DNA from: Pedobacter sp. ISL-64
GTDB taxonomy: Bacteria > Bacteroidota > Bacteroidia > Sphingobacteriales > Sphingobacteriaceae
Length of the DNA stretch: 64,000 bases
Assembly (NCBI RefSeq): GCF_018613605.1
Contig: NZ_JAGGPU010000001.1
Coordinates: 62,001 to 126,000, forward strand
Direction: 5' to 3'
The notes under the pieces are model-generated. The model saw only the letters and a list, made by a program, of their open reading frames with translations. It made no database searches and was not told the DNA's origin. Both the position numbers and the translations under genes were made by a program. The stretch's first letter is position 1. Every line of letters starts with the position of its first letter. Below, in pieces: positions 24,874 through 34,735 of this stretch.

Positions 24874-27800
24874 ATGTCAGACGACAAACCAATCATTTTA
24901 ATTAAAGCTATTAAAGAACTTAATATAGGCATGGGTACGGCCGTTGAGTTTTTAAACAAAAAGGGATTCTCTGCCGAGAAGAGCCCTATGTTTAAACTTA
25001 CGGGAGATATGTATAATGCCTTATTGAAAGAGTATCAGGGAGATAAGATCGTAAGAGAAGAAGCCAAACAAATAGTGATTGGTAAAATACGTCGTGACGA
25101 GCCTGAGACTGAAAAGCCAGTAGAAGCGCCGAAGAAGAATACCGATTTTGAGAAAAATGAAGAGATTTTAATTAAAAATGCTCAATCATTTACACCTCCG
25201 GTAGAGAAACCAAAGGTTGTGGAAACCCCTAAGGTAGAAACGCCAGCGCCAACACCAGCCCCTGCGGCAGCAGTAGAGCCGGTAAAAGAAACTAAAGCAG
25301 AAGATAAGGTTGAAGAAACTGGATTGCCAGGGGTTAAAATTGTAGGAAAGATCGATTTAAACGATCTTAACTCGAAAACACGCCCGGCTAAGAAAGAAGA
25401 AACACCTGCTTCACCGGTACCTGTTGTAGAACAGCCAGTGGTTAAAGCACCTGAACCGGTAAAACCAGTTGAACAACCTAAAGCGGAAGAGAAACCGGTT
25501 GAGGTTAAAAAGGAAGAAACACCTGCTGCTCCAGCGCCAGTTGTAGCGCCACCAGTGGCTAAAGCACCTGAGCCTGTAAAACCAGTTGAACAACCTAAAG
25601 TGGAAGAAAAACCAGCTGAAGCAAAACCGGTAAGCAACGAGCCTGAGGTAATTAAAGCACGTACCGTTAAATTAACCGGTCCGAATATTATTGGTAAAAT
25701 TGTTTTACCTACAACTCCGGATAGAAGAAACGGTCCAGTAGCATCATCTAGCGATAGTGAAGCTGCTAAACGTAAGCGTAAACGCAAAAAAACTCCAGGA
25801 GCACCGGGCCAGCCAGGTCAACACGGCGGTCAAGGCCAGCAAGGACAAAATAACCCTGCAGGTCAGGGCCAAGGTCAAAGTGGTACACCAGGACAACCAC
25901 GCACACCTTATCAAGGTAACAGGCCAGGCGGTGGAACTCCATACCAAGGTAACAGACCAGCGGGACAAGGCGGAACTCCATACCAAGGAAATAGAAACAA
26001 CAACAATAACAGACCAGGTTTTCAAAATAGAAATGCTACACCAAGCGGACCTAAGGAAGAACCTACTGAGAAAGAAATTCAAGATCAGATCAAAGCAACA
26101 CTTGCTCGTTTAAGTGGAGCTGGTAAATCTGGTAAATTTGCACAACGTGCTAAATTGCGCCGTCAGAAACGTGATGATGTAGCTTATAATGCAGAAGAGG
26201 CAGCAAACGAGCTTGAATCGCAATCGAAAATATTAAAAGTAACAGAATTTGTTACTGCTAATGAGTTAGCGAGCATGATGGATGTACCGGTTACCAAAAT
26301 TATTGGAACTTGTATGAGCCTTGGTATGTTCGTTTCCATTAACCAACGTTTAGATGCTGAAACTTTAACTATTGTTGCTGACGAGTTTGGTTACGAAATC
26401 CAATTCGTTAAACCAGATGAAGATGAGGAAAACGTAATTGAAGAGGAAGACAAAGAAGAAGATTTAATCGAAAGAGCTCCGGTTGTTACGATTATGGGTC
26501 ACGTCGATCACGGTAAAACTTCATTGCTGGATTATATCCGTAAAGCAAATGTGGTAGCTGGTGAGGCAGGTGGTATTACCCAGCACATTGGTGCTTATAT
26601 GGTAACTACACCAACCGGCAAAAAAGTAACCTTCTTAGATACGCCAGGTCACGAGGCCTTTACAGCGATGCGTGCACGTGGTGCTAAGGCTGCAGATATT
26701 GCCATTATTGTAATTGCGGCGGATGATGCGGTGATGCCTCAAACAAAAGAGGCGATTAACCACGCACAAGCGGCTGGGGTACCATTGGTATTTGCTTTTA
26801 CAAAGATTGATAAACCAGGTGCTAATTCAGATAAAGTGCGTGAGCAGTTATCAGTAATGAATATTTTGGTTGAAGATTGGGGTGGTAAATATCAATCACA
26901 GGAAATTTCAAGCAAAAGCGGTTTAAATGTTGATTTACTTTTAGATAAAGTATTATTAGAAGCTGAATTATTAGAACTGAAAGCGAATCCGAACAAGAGA
27001 GCTACAGGTACTGTAATTGAGTCTGCATTAGATAAGGGACGTGGTATTGTAACTACGGTATTGGTTCAGGCCGGTACGTTAAGAGTTGGAGATCCAATTT
27101 TGGCAGGTAGTTATAGCGGACGTGTAAAAGCGTTAACCAACGAGCGTGGTGCTAAAGTAGAATCAGCAGGCCCATCACAACCGGTACAGGTTTTGGGTAT
27201 GCAGGGTGCACCTACTGCAGGCGATCGATTTAATGCTTTAGAAAGTGAAACCGAAGCACGTGATATTGCAAACAAACGTATGCAGTTACAACGTGAGCAG
27301 GGATTACGTACACAGAAACACATTACATTGGATGAGATCGGCCGTCGTTTGGCTATCGGTAACTTTAAAGAGCTTAACATCATTGTTAAAGGTGATGTGG
27401 ATGGTTCAATCGAGGCATTGGCCGATTCACTATTGAAACTATCAACTGAGCAGATCCAGATCAATATCATCAGTAAAGGTGTTGGTCAGATTTCAGAATC
27501 TGATGTATTGTTAGCTTCGGCTTCTGATGCGATTATTATTGGTTTCCAGGTTCGTCCATCAACAGGTGCTCGTAAACTTGCAGAAGCTGAGCAGATCGAT
27601 ATCCGTTTATATTCTATCATCTACGATGCAATCAACGAGATTAAATCAGCGATGGAAGGTATGTTGGATCCAGAATTTGAAGAGAAAATTGTGGCTAACG
27701 TTGAGATCCGTGAGACTTTCAAAATTACTAAAGTGGGTACCATTGCAGGTTGTATGGTATTGGATGGTAAGATTACCCGTAACAGCAAAATCCGTATCGT

Positions 27801-27978
27801 TAGGGATGGTGTTGTAGTATACACTGGTGAACTGGCATCGTTAAAACGCTTTAAAGATGATGTGAAAGAGGTTAATAAAGGTTACGAGTGTGGTTTAAAC
27901 ATTCAGAACTTTAACAACATCGAAGTTGGCGATATCGTAGAAGCTTACGAACAAGTAGAAGTAGCTAGAAAGCTGTAA
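24874..27978 (+). CDS. infB: Translation initiation factor IF-2
   Basis: A 1034-residue GTPase that places initiator tRNA on the ribosome. N-terminal IF2-N helix (residues 1-60), then a long low-complexity linker: Pro/Ala/Lys/Glu-rich to ~290, a basic KRKRKRKK patch, and a Gly/Gln/Asn-rich stretch to ~400. The linker contains a ~39-residue tandem duplication (nucleotides about 25390-25507 and 25507-25624). The G domain shows GHVDHGKT (542-549), DTPGHE (589-594) and TKID (643-646) in place of the usual NKxD. Domains II-IV follow to the C-terminus. It starts 62 nt after nusA. Confidence 0.96.
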   Translation: MSDDKPIILIKAIKELNIGMGTAVEFLNKKGFSAEKSPMFKLTGDMYNALLKEYQGDKIVREEAKQIVIGKIRRDEPETEKPVEAPKKNTDFEKNEEILIKNAQSFTPPVEKPKVVETPKVETPAPTPAPAAAVEPVKETKAEDKVEETGLPGVKIVGKIDLNDLNSKTRPAKKEETPASPVPVVEQPVVKAPEPVKPVEQPKAEEKPVEVKKEETPAAPAPVVAPPVAKAPEPVKPVEQPKVEEKPAEAKPVSNEPEVIKARTVKLTGPNIIGKIVLPTTPDRRNGPVASSSDSEAAKRKRKRKKTPGAPGQPGQHGGQGQQGQNNPAGQGQGQSGTPGQPRTPYQGNRPGGGTPYQGNRPAGQGGTPYQGNRNNNNNRPGFQNRNATPSGPKEEPTEKEIQDQIKATLARLSGAGKSGKFAQRAKLRRQKRDDVAYNAEEAANELESQSKILKVTEFVTANELASMMDVPVTKIIGTCMSLGMFVSINQRLDAETLTIVADEFGYEIQFVKPDEDEENVIEEEDKEEDLIERAPVVTIMGHVDHGKTSLLDYIRKANVVAGEAGGITQHIGAYMVTTPTGKKVTFLDTPGHEAFTAMRARGAKAADIAIIVIAADDAVMPQTKEAINHAQAAGVPLVFAFTKIDKPGANSDKVREQLSVMNILVEDWGGKYQSQEISSKSGLNVDLLLDKVLLEAELLELKANPNKRATGTVIESALDKGRGIVTTVLVQAGTLRVGDPILAGSYSGRVKALTNERGAKVESAGPSQPVQVLGMQGAPTAGDRFNALESETEARDIANKRMQLQREQGLRTQKHITLDEIGRRLAIGNFKELNIIVKGDVDGSIEALADSLLKLSTEQIQINIISKGVGQISESDVLLASASDAIIIGFQVRPSTGARKLAEAEQIDIRLYSIIYDAINEIKSAMEGMLDPEFEEKIVANVEIRETFKITKVGTIAGCMVLDGKITRNSKIRIVRDGVVVYTGELASLKRFKDDVKEVNKGYECGLNIQNFNNIEVGDIVEAYEQVEVARKL

Positions 27979-27997
27979 TAGGTTTTTTAAAACATAT

Positions 27998-28030
27998 AAA
28001 AAAAGTGGCCTCAAAAGGGTCACTTTTTTT
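27998..28030 (+). terminator. Intrinsic terminator of the rimP-nusA-infB operon
   Basis: AAAAAAAGTGGCC-TCAAAA-GGGTCACTTTTTTT: an A-rich arm and T-rich arm around AGTG/CACT, 20 nt after the infB stop. Confidence 0.85.
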
Positions 28031-28178
28031 ATGTTCACAATATTCAATCTTAAAATTATCGGATAATATTGAGTTTGTATCTTAAAAATATCGGTATTTG
28101 TATGTGCTAATTTATAGTTATGGAAAGCTCGGCTATACTATCGATTCGATTAACGCATAAGTAAAATAGCATACATCA

Positions 28179-28433
28179 TCAATAACATTGATGCCCTTTT
28201 TGTTGAAGAGAAATTATTTTGTTCTTTCTAAAATCAGATTGGGTGATAATCTCATGGATTGTAATATCATAGAGGACCGCAATTTTGCTCAGTTGTGAGA
28301 GTGAAAAATCGACCACATTATTTTCCCATTTTCGATAAGTAACCCTACTTATTCCAATTACATTGGCAACATATTGCTGCGTGTAATTATTTTTATTTCT
28401 ATACTTTCTTAAAGTATTTCCTATATCTAACAT
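28179..28433 (-). CDS. XRE-family transcriptional regulator
   Basis: An 84-residue protein that is essentially one lambda-repressor-like helix-turn-helix: IGNTLRKYRNKNNYTQQYVA, recognition helix region GISRVTYRKWEN (27-38), then SLSQLSKIAVLYDITIHEII. A short basic tail follows. It has no partner domain or obvious toxin beside it. It diverges from the S41 peptidase gene, and the shared spacer holds two 15-bp imperfect direct repeats that could be its operators. Confidence 0.85.
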   Translation of the reverse strand: MLDIGNTLRKYRNKNNYTQQYVANVIGISRVTYRKWENNVVDFSLSQLSKIAVLYDITIHEIITQSDFRKNKIISLQQKGHQCY

Positions 28434-28464
28434 GTTGAGAAGCGTTAATAACCTTGTATTTCCG

Positions 28465-28548
28465 TATGTTTATTTATTGTATATTAATAAGTACATTGTG
28501 ATAATACAGGATTGTCAAAATTAATAAATAAAATATGTTTATTTGTTG
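28465..28548. promoter_or_regulatory. Imperfect direct repeats between the XRE and S41 genes
   Basis: TATGTTTATTTATTG (28465-28479) and TATGTTTATTTGTTG (28534-28548) match at 14 of 15 positions and are 69 bp apart. The spacing and the divergent regulator gene make them candidate binding sites; the region is very AT-rich, so chance is possible. Confidence 0.35.
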
Positions 28549-28623
28549 CGGATTTAATTTATAGGAAAAAAATAATGATTCCTGTAAATGGTTTTAATCT
28601 AGTTAAATCTTGAGCTTATAAAA

Positions 28624-29925
28624 TTGAAAACTAATAACAATAATCATATTACATATAGCATATTAATAAAATCTGTTATCTTCTTATTAATTCTGGCTGC
28701 TTATTCTTCTTGCAAAAAAGAGCGGCCAAAAGGTACAAATGAGGATGAAATTGTTTCGCCATCTACGGGAACAAGAACTGAATTTACCCTCGATTCTATT
28801 TTTCTATACGCAAAACAGATTTACTTATGGAATGATGTATTGCCTAGTTATAGCAATTTTAATCCCAGAGAAAAATACAGCAACACCAAACCAGAATTAA
28901 GTGCTATTAAGAACGAACTTTTTGATATTTCACAACTTAAACTAAACCCTGTAACGGGCAAACCATTTGAAATCTCAAGCTATAATAGCGTGCCAAAATA
29001 CTCCTATTTACAGATCGGACGATCTAATAGTGGTGGAACTCGTGCAGGAGTTATTAACGGAGAAGCTGTGTTGGCCAGGCGCATCATCGAGTTGGACGAT
29101 AAGGTGATTGCTTATGTAGCCTTAGGCTCATTCCCCTCCTTAATTAACGCTCAATTGAAATTAGATCAGGTTTTTAATGAAATGGCAGCTGCTAAACCTA
29201 AATATCTTATTTTAGATTTACGTTCTAATGGCGGCGGCTATGTTGAAACAGCAGAGTATGTTGCTAATCTAATCACTCCAAGTGCATTAAACGGCAAAAT
29301 AATGTATTCAGAACAATTTAATCAAACACTTCAAAATGGTAAGGCAACAATTCTGCGTCATCAACCGTATCTAGATGAGAAAGGAAAAACTGTAATTTAC
29401 AACGGCCGTTTGGCTACATTAGCTGATGTTGATTATACAGAAAATGGCAATACTTATAAATTCAATAAAAAGGGAACTTTAGAATCAATTCAGGATGTGT
29501 ACATCATAGTATCTGGCCAAACAGCTTCGGCAAGCGAATTATTGATTAGCTGTTTGAAACCTTATTTTAATGTTAAATTAATTGGAGAAACAACATATGG
29601 GAAACCAGTGGGTTTTTTCGGCGTTAATATCGATCAATACTCGGTTTATCTCAGTAGCTTTCTAATTAAAAATGCACAGGGATGGTCTGATTATTTCAAT
29701 GGCATGGAACCTGATTTGAATGTTGTTGGATCTGCAAATCCTATATTAGGCGATCCTGAAGAAAGATGTTTGAAATCTACGCTTTCAGCAATAAGGGGTG
29801 AAATACAGTTGGCTCCAAAAAAAACTGCCGGCGTTTTAAAAGGAAATGTAGATGCACAATCTTCTGTGTTTAGTGCTCAAGACAATGTTGGTATGATCGA
29901 AAATAGACTGAGGTTAAAACATTAA
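28624..29925 (+). CDS. S41 family peptidase (lipoprotein, no PDZ domain)
   Basis: A 433-residue exported C-terminal-processing-type protease. The N-terminus has a membrane helix ending ILAAYSSCKKE, a probable lipid attachment Cys. The S41 core shows YLILDLRSNGGGYVETAEYV, the catalytic serine S302 in QTASASELL, and the lysine K327 in ETTYGKPVG, 25 residues apart as in Prc. The PDZ domain normally between the N-terminal helices and the core is missing. TTG start: it places the signal peptide correctly and no ATG is near. It precedes the MACPF gene by 165 nt in the same direction, so a role in processing surface proteins is possible but unproven. Confidence 0.85.
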   Translation: MKTNNNNHITYSILIKSVIFLLILAAYSSCKKERPKGTNEDEIVSPSTGTRTEFTLDSIFLYAKQIYLWNDVLPSYSNFNPREKYSNTKPELSAIKNELFDISQLKLNPVTGKPFEISSYNSVPKYSYLQIGRSNSGGTRAGVINGEAVLARRIIELDDKVIAYVALGSFPSLINAQLKLDQVFNEMAAAKPKYLILDLRSNGGGYVETAEYVANLITPSALNGKIMYSEQFNQTLQNGKATILRHQPYLDEKGKTVIYNGRLATLADVDYTENGNTYKFNKKGTLESIQDVYIIVSGQTASASELLISCLKPYFNVKLIGETTYGKPVGFFGVNIDQYSVYLSSFLIKNAQGWSDYFNGMEPDLNVVGSANPILGDPEERCLKSTLSAIRGEIQLAPKKTAGVLKGNVDAQSSVFSAQDNVGMIENRLRLKH

Positions 29926-30057
29926 TTGATTTTATATTTATCAAGCAATATGTATGTAGAATTAACTCTTTAATTTAGTATTTACTAATTTATAAGTGAG
30001 TATGATTAATAATTATATTGATAACTACAAATTATCATAATTAATATTTCTTGTCGG

Positions 30058-30065
30058 TAGTTTTG
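30058..30065 (+). promoter_or_regulatory. Promoter -7 box for the MACPF gene
   Basis: TAGTTTTG, an exact TAnnTTTG, 25 nt before the ATG, so the gene can be transcribed separately from the S41 gene. No clear -33 TTTG. Confidence 0.5.
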
Positions 30066-30090
30066 TGAAAAAAATAACAGATAAATACCG

Positions 30091-31533
30091 ATGAAAAACA
30101 ATTACAAATTACAAATTATTTGCTTGCTGTGTGTAATTACAGCTGCATTTAGTGGTTGCAAGAAAAATGAGCTTGCAGAAGAAAAGGGACTAACTGGCAA
30201 TCATAAAAATTTAGCGATCGCAGGTGATGAAAAGTGGGATTTATTAGGCTACGGTTATGATATGACGGGAGATCCATTGGCTCTTGAAAATGCTTCAGAT
30301 GCAACAGTTATTGATATGAAAAGGTTTGAAATAGATTATTTCAATCGTATTAATACACCAACGACTACTGAAGGAAAACAATATTATTACTATGGGGCAA
30401 CTGCTTATGAATATTTAAAAGACGTAATAAAAGAAAGGAATTTTAGTTTATCAGTTACTGCAGGAACTAAATCTCCTACAGAAGACGGCAAGTCTTATTT
30501 TACGGGCTCTTTGACATCTAAGAATAAAAATCAAAATATATACAGTTTTTCAAACAAATATTCGTATGCTCGGTTTGAAGAAACTTATAGAATAAAAATT
30601 ATTCAATTTACTGGAGATGTTAGTATAGATTTACTTAAAAATTATTTAACCCCTGAATTTTTAAATAATGTTAATACTACTAGTGCCGATGCTTTAATAG
30701 AAAGATACGGTACGCATGTTTTAACAAATATTAGTTTAGGAGGGCGATTAGTTTTTGATTTTAACGGCTCAATAGTGAATGAGACGACTACTCAGAAGAA
30801 GACAGAGTCTTTGGAGGGAGCATTAGGCTTTTTTGTAAAAAAATTTGGTATAGATATTTCTTCGACAAGAAGTAATGAAGAAATGACAAGAGATTTTAAT
30901 GAGAGTAGGGAAAGAACTTTGGGTTTGAAATTTTATGGTGGAACGAATTCGGGGAGAAGTGTTTCGTTTGATTCAAATGGATATTCCTCTGAATCAGTCA
31001 ATATATCTGGATGGGAACAAAGTGTAAATACTAAAAATTGTGCTTTAGTAGCTATAGATAATGCTGTACCTATTTATGAATTTATAACTGATCCGGTTAA
31101 AAAAGCAGAGGTAAAGGCAGCGGTTGAAAAATATATCGCTGATAGACAGATTAATGTAGTCTATGAAACATTCCCTTTATATAGATTTTATAATTGGACA
31201 GAACACTATTATACTACAACTAATGGTAGTTACCCTGGTTATCACTCTGAAGGAATTGAAGGTTATTTATATAAAGAAGAATCCACAGGTAGTGTTCCTT
31301 TATACCAATATTATAATGGCACAGATCATTATTATACAACTACTAATGGTAGTTATTCGGGCTATCAGTTTCAAGGAGTTGTAGGATATATGTATATAAA
31401 TCAATTTCCAGGTACAGTGCCATTGTATAGATACTATAACAATACAGATCACTATTATACAACGGCTTCTGGCAATTACCCTGGCTATCACTATGAAGGA
31501 ATTGAAGGATATCTTTATAAAACAAAACCATAA
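30091..31533 (+). CDS. MACPF (perforin-like) lipoprotein with three C-terminal repeats
   Basis: A 480-residue lipoprotein (lipobox AAFSGC, Cys 23). The MACPF signature is visible as YGTHVLTNISLGGRLVFDF (206-224), flanked by blocks typical of the fold (FEETYRIKIIQFTG; SGWEQSVNTKNCALVAID). The last 120 residues are three 40-residue units (from about 361, 401 and 441) of the form PLYxYYNxTDHYYTT-x-GxYxGYxxEGIEGYLY, resembling the DUF5648 repeat, which likely binds a surface ligand. MACPF proteins form pores; in Bacteroidales several secreted ones kill related strains. That function here is inference. It has its own promoter box and a strong terminator. No immunity gene was recognised. Confidence 0.87.
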   Translation: MKNNYKLQIICLLCVITAAFSGCKKNELAEEKGLTGNHKNLAIAGDEKWDLLGYGYDMTGDPLALENASDATVIDMKRFEIDYFNRINTPTTTEGKQYYYYGATAYEYLKDVIKERNFSLSVTAGTKSPTEDGKSYFTGSLTSKNKNQNIYSFSNKYSYARFEETYRIKIIQFTGDVSIDLLKNYLTPEFLNNVNTTSADALIERYGTHVLTNISLGGRLVFDFNGSIVNETTTQKKTESLEGALGFFVKKFGIDISSTRSNEEMTRDFNESRERTLGLKFYGGTNSGRSVSFDSNGYSSESVNISGWEQSVNTKNCALVAIDNAVPIYEFITDPVKKAEVKAAVEKYIADRQINVVYETFPLYRFYNWTEHYYTTTNGSYPGYHSEGIEGYLYKEESTGSVPLYQYYNGTDHYYTTTNGSYSGYQFQGVVGYMYINQFPGTVPLYRYYNNTDHYYTTASGNYPGYHYEGIEGYLYKTKP

Positions 31534-31620
31534 ATTGTTTATCCTTATAGCAATAGATTGAGATATCTTACAGTCTTAATGTATTATCTGGGACTGTAAT
31601 ATTTTACATACATAAATGTT

Positions 31621-31657
31621 AAAAGAGTCCTGAATCAATTCAGGACTCTTTTTTTTG
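31621..31657 (+). terminator. Intrinsic terminator of the MACPF gene
   Basis: AAAAGAGTCCTGA-ATCAAT-TCAGGACTCTTTT: a 13-bp perfect stem with an extended T run, 88 nt past the stop. Confidence 0.92.
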
Positions 31658-31691
31658 CGGATATTTGTAAAATCAACTACCAAAGCGTTTA

Positions 31692-32783
31692 ATGAATACT
31701 GATTTAACACAACAAGCAACACCTCCAAAAAAAAATTTTGATTTTGTTGATACGATAAGATGTATCTCTATGATTGGAATTGTATTTGAACATGCATCAG
31801 TGTTTTATGGATTTAGTTATATCAATAAATTGGATACTTTCGTTGAAGTTTCCGTTATGCAATTCTTTAAATTTGGAACTATCTCTTTTTTTCTAATTGG
31901 AGGATTTTTAATCAATTATAAATTTCAAGAATACACCCCCGGTCAATATCTTAGAAACCGGTTTAAAAATACAATAAAGCCCTGGCTATTTTGGATTTTA
32001 GTATTTGTGTTACTTGATTTTTTAGACCGCTACGTTGCATATAGTAAAGGAAGTGATGATCGGATTGTGACGCATTTTTTTGCCTATGCTGGCGATAGAA
32101 TTGTAAGTACTTTATTTTTTACAAGCTATTGGTTTATATTAAATTTTCTGATTTGTATTAGTCTACTCCTTATTTTTAAACGTTATTTATATAGCATATG
32201 GTTTGGTGTAATCTTAGGTTTTATTTCTATATTTTATAGTTTTAATTTGTACCATCATTGGATAATTACGCAACATTCTACTGCATTATTCGGCTTTGTT
32301 TTTTATCTCTGGTTAGGTGTTTATATGAATCGATACTACGATCACTTCAAGAAATGGATAGAAAAAACGCCCCTAATAAGTCTTATTTTGGCTGTAGTTG
32401 TTGCTTTTTTGTTGGCTGATTGGGAGGCTGCCTATCTTTTAAAATCAGGTAATCCTGATCCATACAATACCTTGAGAATAAGTAATATAATTTACTCAAT
32501 AGTTGCTTTTGTGCTAATGTTAAAGATTGGCAATATTCCCTCGCTTCAGAAAAGGATCGATCCCAGAAATACGACTTTTGGCATCTATCTTATTCACGCT
32601 GTTGTAATAGAAAGAGTTTTTCCTCTTATATTTGTTCCTTTTCATTTAGATCCAAAGAATTTTTCTGTTTGGACAAACATAGGTTATTCCATATTGAAAT
32701 TTTCAATTGCATATTTCGTAACTTTATTTCTAGTTAAATTAATTTTGAAAACTAAAATGAGATGGTCTGTTGGTGGTAAATAA
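31692..32783 (+). CDS. Acyltransferase 3 family membrane protein
   Basis: A 363-residue inner-membrane protein with about ten hydrophobic segments. It begins with the family pattern NFDFVDTIRCISMIGIVFEHAS, where H27-like residues follow R in the first helix, and contains YLRNRFKNTIKPWLFWIL and FGIYLIHAVVIERVFPLI. Such enzymes transfer acetyl or other acyl groups to surface sugars. It is the first gene of the + arm of the glycan locus, and its stop is 4 nt before the start of the next gene. Confidence 0.85.
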   Translation: MNTDLTQQATPPKKNFDFVDTIRCISMIGIVFEHASVFYGFSYINKLDTFVEVSVMQFFKFGTISFFLIGGFLINYKFQEYTPGQYLRNRFKNTIKPWLFWILVFVLLDFLDRYVAYSKGSDDRIVTHFFAYAGDRIVSTLFFTSYWFILNFLICISLLLIFKRYLYSIWFGVILGFISIFYSFNLYHHWIITQHSTALFGFVFYLWLGVYMNRYYDHFKKWIEKTPLISLILAVVVAFLLADWEAAYLLKSGNPDPYNTLRISNIIYSIVAFVLMLKIGNIPSLQKRIDPRNTTFGIYLIHAVVIERVFPLIFVPFHLDPKNFSVWTNIGYSILKFSIAYFVTLFLVKLILKTKMRWSVGGK

Positions 32784-32787
32784 TAAC

Positions 32788-33765
32788 ATGGATAATATAA
32801 ATTTTAAAGCTATCTATGGTGTTTTTAACATTAATATGGATGCTATTGAAGTTATTGATGTAACTGAATTGGTTTTACAAAAATTCCAAATTGGCAGTAA
32901 AATCCACATCCCAGCGAAGCAAAACTTTAATGAAGTGTTTTCCGACCCTCAATTTGGAAAAGTGAAGTTTTTACAGCTCGACTATAATGGCAGGAAATAT
33001 AACATTATTGAAGATAACTATGATGCGGATATCGAAATTAATCTCAATGAGAAATCAAAAAAGATAAAGATCGTTTATTATGTTTATGTTAATCGTAATT
33101 CTAACTGGCGGGGAATAATTTCCGGGCAACTACTCCAGTTAAAAAGTTATGGCATTTTAGACGAGGCCGATTTACACGTTCATATTACAGATACCAAGGA
33201 TGATACCCTACCTGTTATCGAATTAATTAAAGCCTTGGTAGTAGATGCTATAATTACAACATCAAAAGAAAATAATTTCGAATTTCCTGCGATTAAATTA
33301 GTTTATGACCTGGCCCATCAAAATCCTGATAGTTATTTAATATATTTCCATTCAAAAGGAATGAGTTATAATGTTCATTCCCGTAAAACTGAAGAAATAA
33401 CTTTGCTTAAACTAACATTTGAAAATTGGAGGAAAAAACTGCAAATCTTTAACGACAAAAGAATAAATAAAATAGGTTTAATGCCTGCTATTGGAGATAA
33501 TAGTGATTCGGAAAAACAAGGTACTAGGGGTGGATGGATATGGTTTAATTTTTGGTATGCCCGGGCAAGTTATATTATTAATTGTGATGAACCTTTTATT
33601 ACCGAAGACCGTTATTATTTCGAACATTGGCTGGGGTTGCAGAATGGTACATTAATTATCACAGACGATTGTTTCAATTTACATAAAGTAAGAAAACAAT
33701 CTTATTTTACACCTAGTCAGGCTTCCCTAGAATTAGAGAATCTAACCAAAAAAAACATTCTTTAA
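32788..33765 (+). CDS. Probable surface-glycan biosynthesis protein of unassigned family
   Basis: A 325-residue soluble protein starting at ATG 32788, just after the acyltransferase stop; an earlier TTG at 32770 would overlap that gene. The N-terminal ~80 residues form a beta-rich region (IHIPAKQNF, YNIIEDNYDADIEI). The rest resembles a GT-A-like fold: KIVYYVYVNRNSNWRGIISGQL, PDSYLIYFHSKGMSYN, then GGWIWFNFWYARASYI and EDRYYFEHWLG, patterns seen in some glycosyltransferases. No DxD is certain. I do not recognise the family. Flanked by an acyltransferase and two glycosyltransferases, a sugar-transfer role is likely. Confidence 0.65.
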   Translation: MDNINFKAIYGVFNINMDAIEVIDVTELVLQKFQIGSKIHIPAKQNFNEVFSDPQFGKVKFLQLDYNGRKYNIIEDNYDADIEINLNEKSKKIKIVYYVYVNRNSNWRGIISGQLLQLKSYGILDEADLHVHITDTKDDTLPVIELIKALVVDAIITTSKENNFEFPAIKLVYDLAHQNPDSYLIYFHSKGMSYNVHSRKTEEITLLKLTFENWRKKLQIFNDKRINKIGLMPAIGDNSDSEKQGTRGGWIWFNFWYARASYIINCDEPFITEDRYYFEHWLGLQNGTLIITDDCFNLHKVRKQSYFTPSQASLELENLTKKNIL

Positions 33766-33777
33766 TTTTATTTCAGT

Positions 33778-34731
33778 ATGGAAAATCCTCTAATCTCAAT
33801 TGTAATGTGTACTTATAATGGAGAGAAGTATTTAAGAACACAAATAGAAAGTGTTTTAACCCAAACGTATACAAATTTCGAAATCATCATTGTAGATGAT
33901 CTTTCTTCTGATCACACTATTGATATTATTGAGGAATACGCTAATCAATATCAATTTATCCATTTTTATAAGAATGAAAAAAATTTAGGATTCAATAAGA
34001 ATTTTGAAAAAGCAATACGATTAGGTAAGGGGGATTTAATTGCAATTTGTGATCAGGATGATGTCTGGTATAGTAATAAGTTGGAAAGGTTACAACTTGA
34101 AATTGCCAAAAAAGGAGTTATATTTTCAAATTCAAGATTAATAAATGAAAAGGGTGAGCCAGTAGGAAAGTTATTATTAGAACACCCTATGACTGAAAAA
34201 TTTGATTATAAATCTATTCTAATAAACAATTATGTAACTGGGCATACTATTTTAGCTAAAAGAGTATTTTTGGAAAAAACATTTCCTTTCCCTGAACATG
34301 GCTATTACGATTGGTGGATTGGATTTCTGTCGAGTTATTATAATGAACTTGGATATCTTAACGAAATTACAACGGATTACAGGGTTCATCGAAATTCAGT
34401 TGTTCATCAAGAAGTTTTTTTGTCTGATTCCGATCTATCCGCCTTAGCAATAGTCGACTATAAATCGACTAAGAACCAGCTGCAGTATTTTTATAATTTT
34501 CTTAAACAAAAGGGAGAAGAATCATTTATTAATCATCTTATGGATTTGTATTTAGGCGATAAAGGTTTTTTTGATAGTGCTTTAAATTTTATTTTCTTTT
34601 TTAATCACTATAATATACTCTTCCCGTTACAAAAACGGAGGAAGTTTTTGAGTAAAGGCAAATTCTTGTTTATAAAGGAATATTGGAATAAGATTAATAA
34701 ATGTAAACAAAAAACAGCTAACATTAATTAG
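33778..34731 (+). CDS. Glycosyltransferase family 2
   Basis: A 317-residue GT-A enzyme: LISIVMCTYNGEKYLRTQIESVL, the sugar-nucleotide site IIIVDDLSSDHT (D41-D42 region), GDLIAICDQDDVWYSNKLER with the metal-binding DQDD, and a C-terminal helical part with basic patches. The acceptor and donor cannot be told; the DQDDVW form occurs in rhamnosyl- and galactosyltransferases. It lies 12 nt after the previous gene and 4 nt before the next. Confidence 0.9.
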   Translation: MENPLISIVMCTYNGEKYLRTQIESVLTQTYTNFEIIIVDDLSSDHTIDIIEEYANQYQFIHFYKNEKNLGFNKNFEKAIRLGKGDLIAICDQDDVWYSNKLERLQLEIAKKGVIFSNSRLINEKGEPVGKLLLEHPMTEKFDYKSILINNYVTGHTILAKRVFLEKTFPFPEHGYYDWWIGFLSSYYNELGYLNEITTDYRVHRNSVVHQEVFLSDSDLSALAIVDYKSTKNQLQYFYNFLKQKGEESFINHLMDLYLGDKGFFDSALNFIFFFNHYNILFPLQKRRKFLSKGKFLFIKEYWNKINKCKQKTANIN

Positions 34732-34735
34732 GTCT

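Noticed and set aside
25182..25787. Long open frame antisense to the infB linker
   Set aside because: It arises from the Pro/Ala/Lys-rich repeats read backwards; no start region, no family and a low-complexity product.
31171..31530. The three 120-bp units at the end of the MACPF gene as a CRISPR-like array
   Set aside because: They are an in-frame protein repeat with codon-level variation, with no spacers.
32770..32787. TTG start giving a 14-base overlap with the acyltransferase gene
   Set aside because: The ATG at 32788 directly follows the acyltransferase stop and needs no unusual codon.
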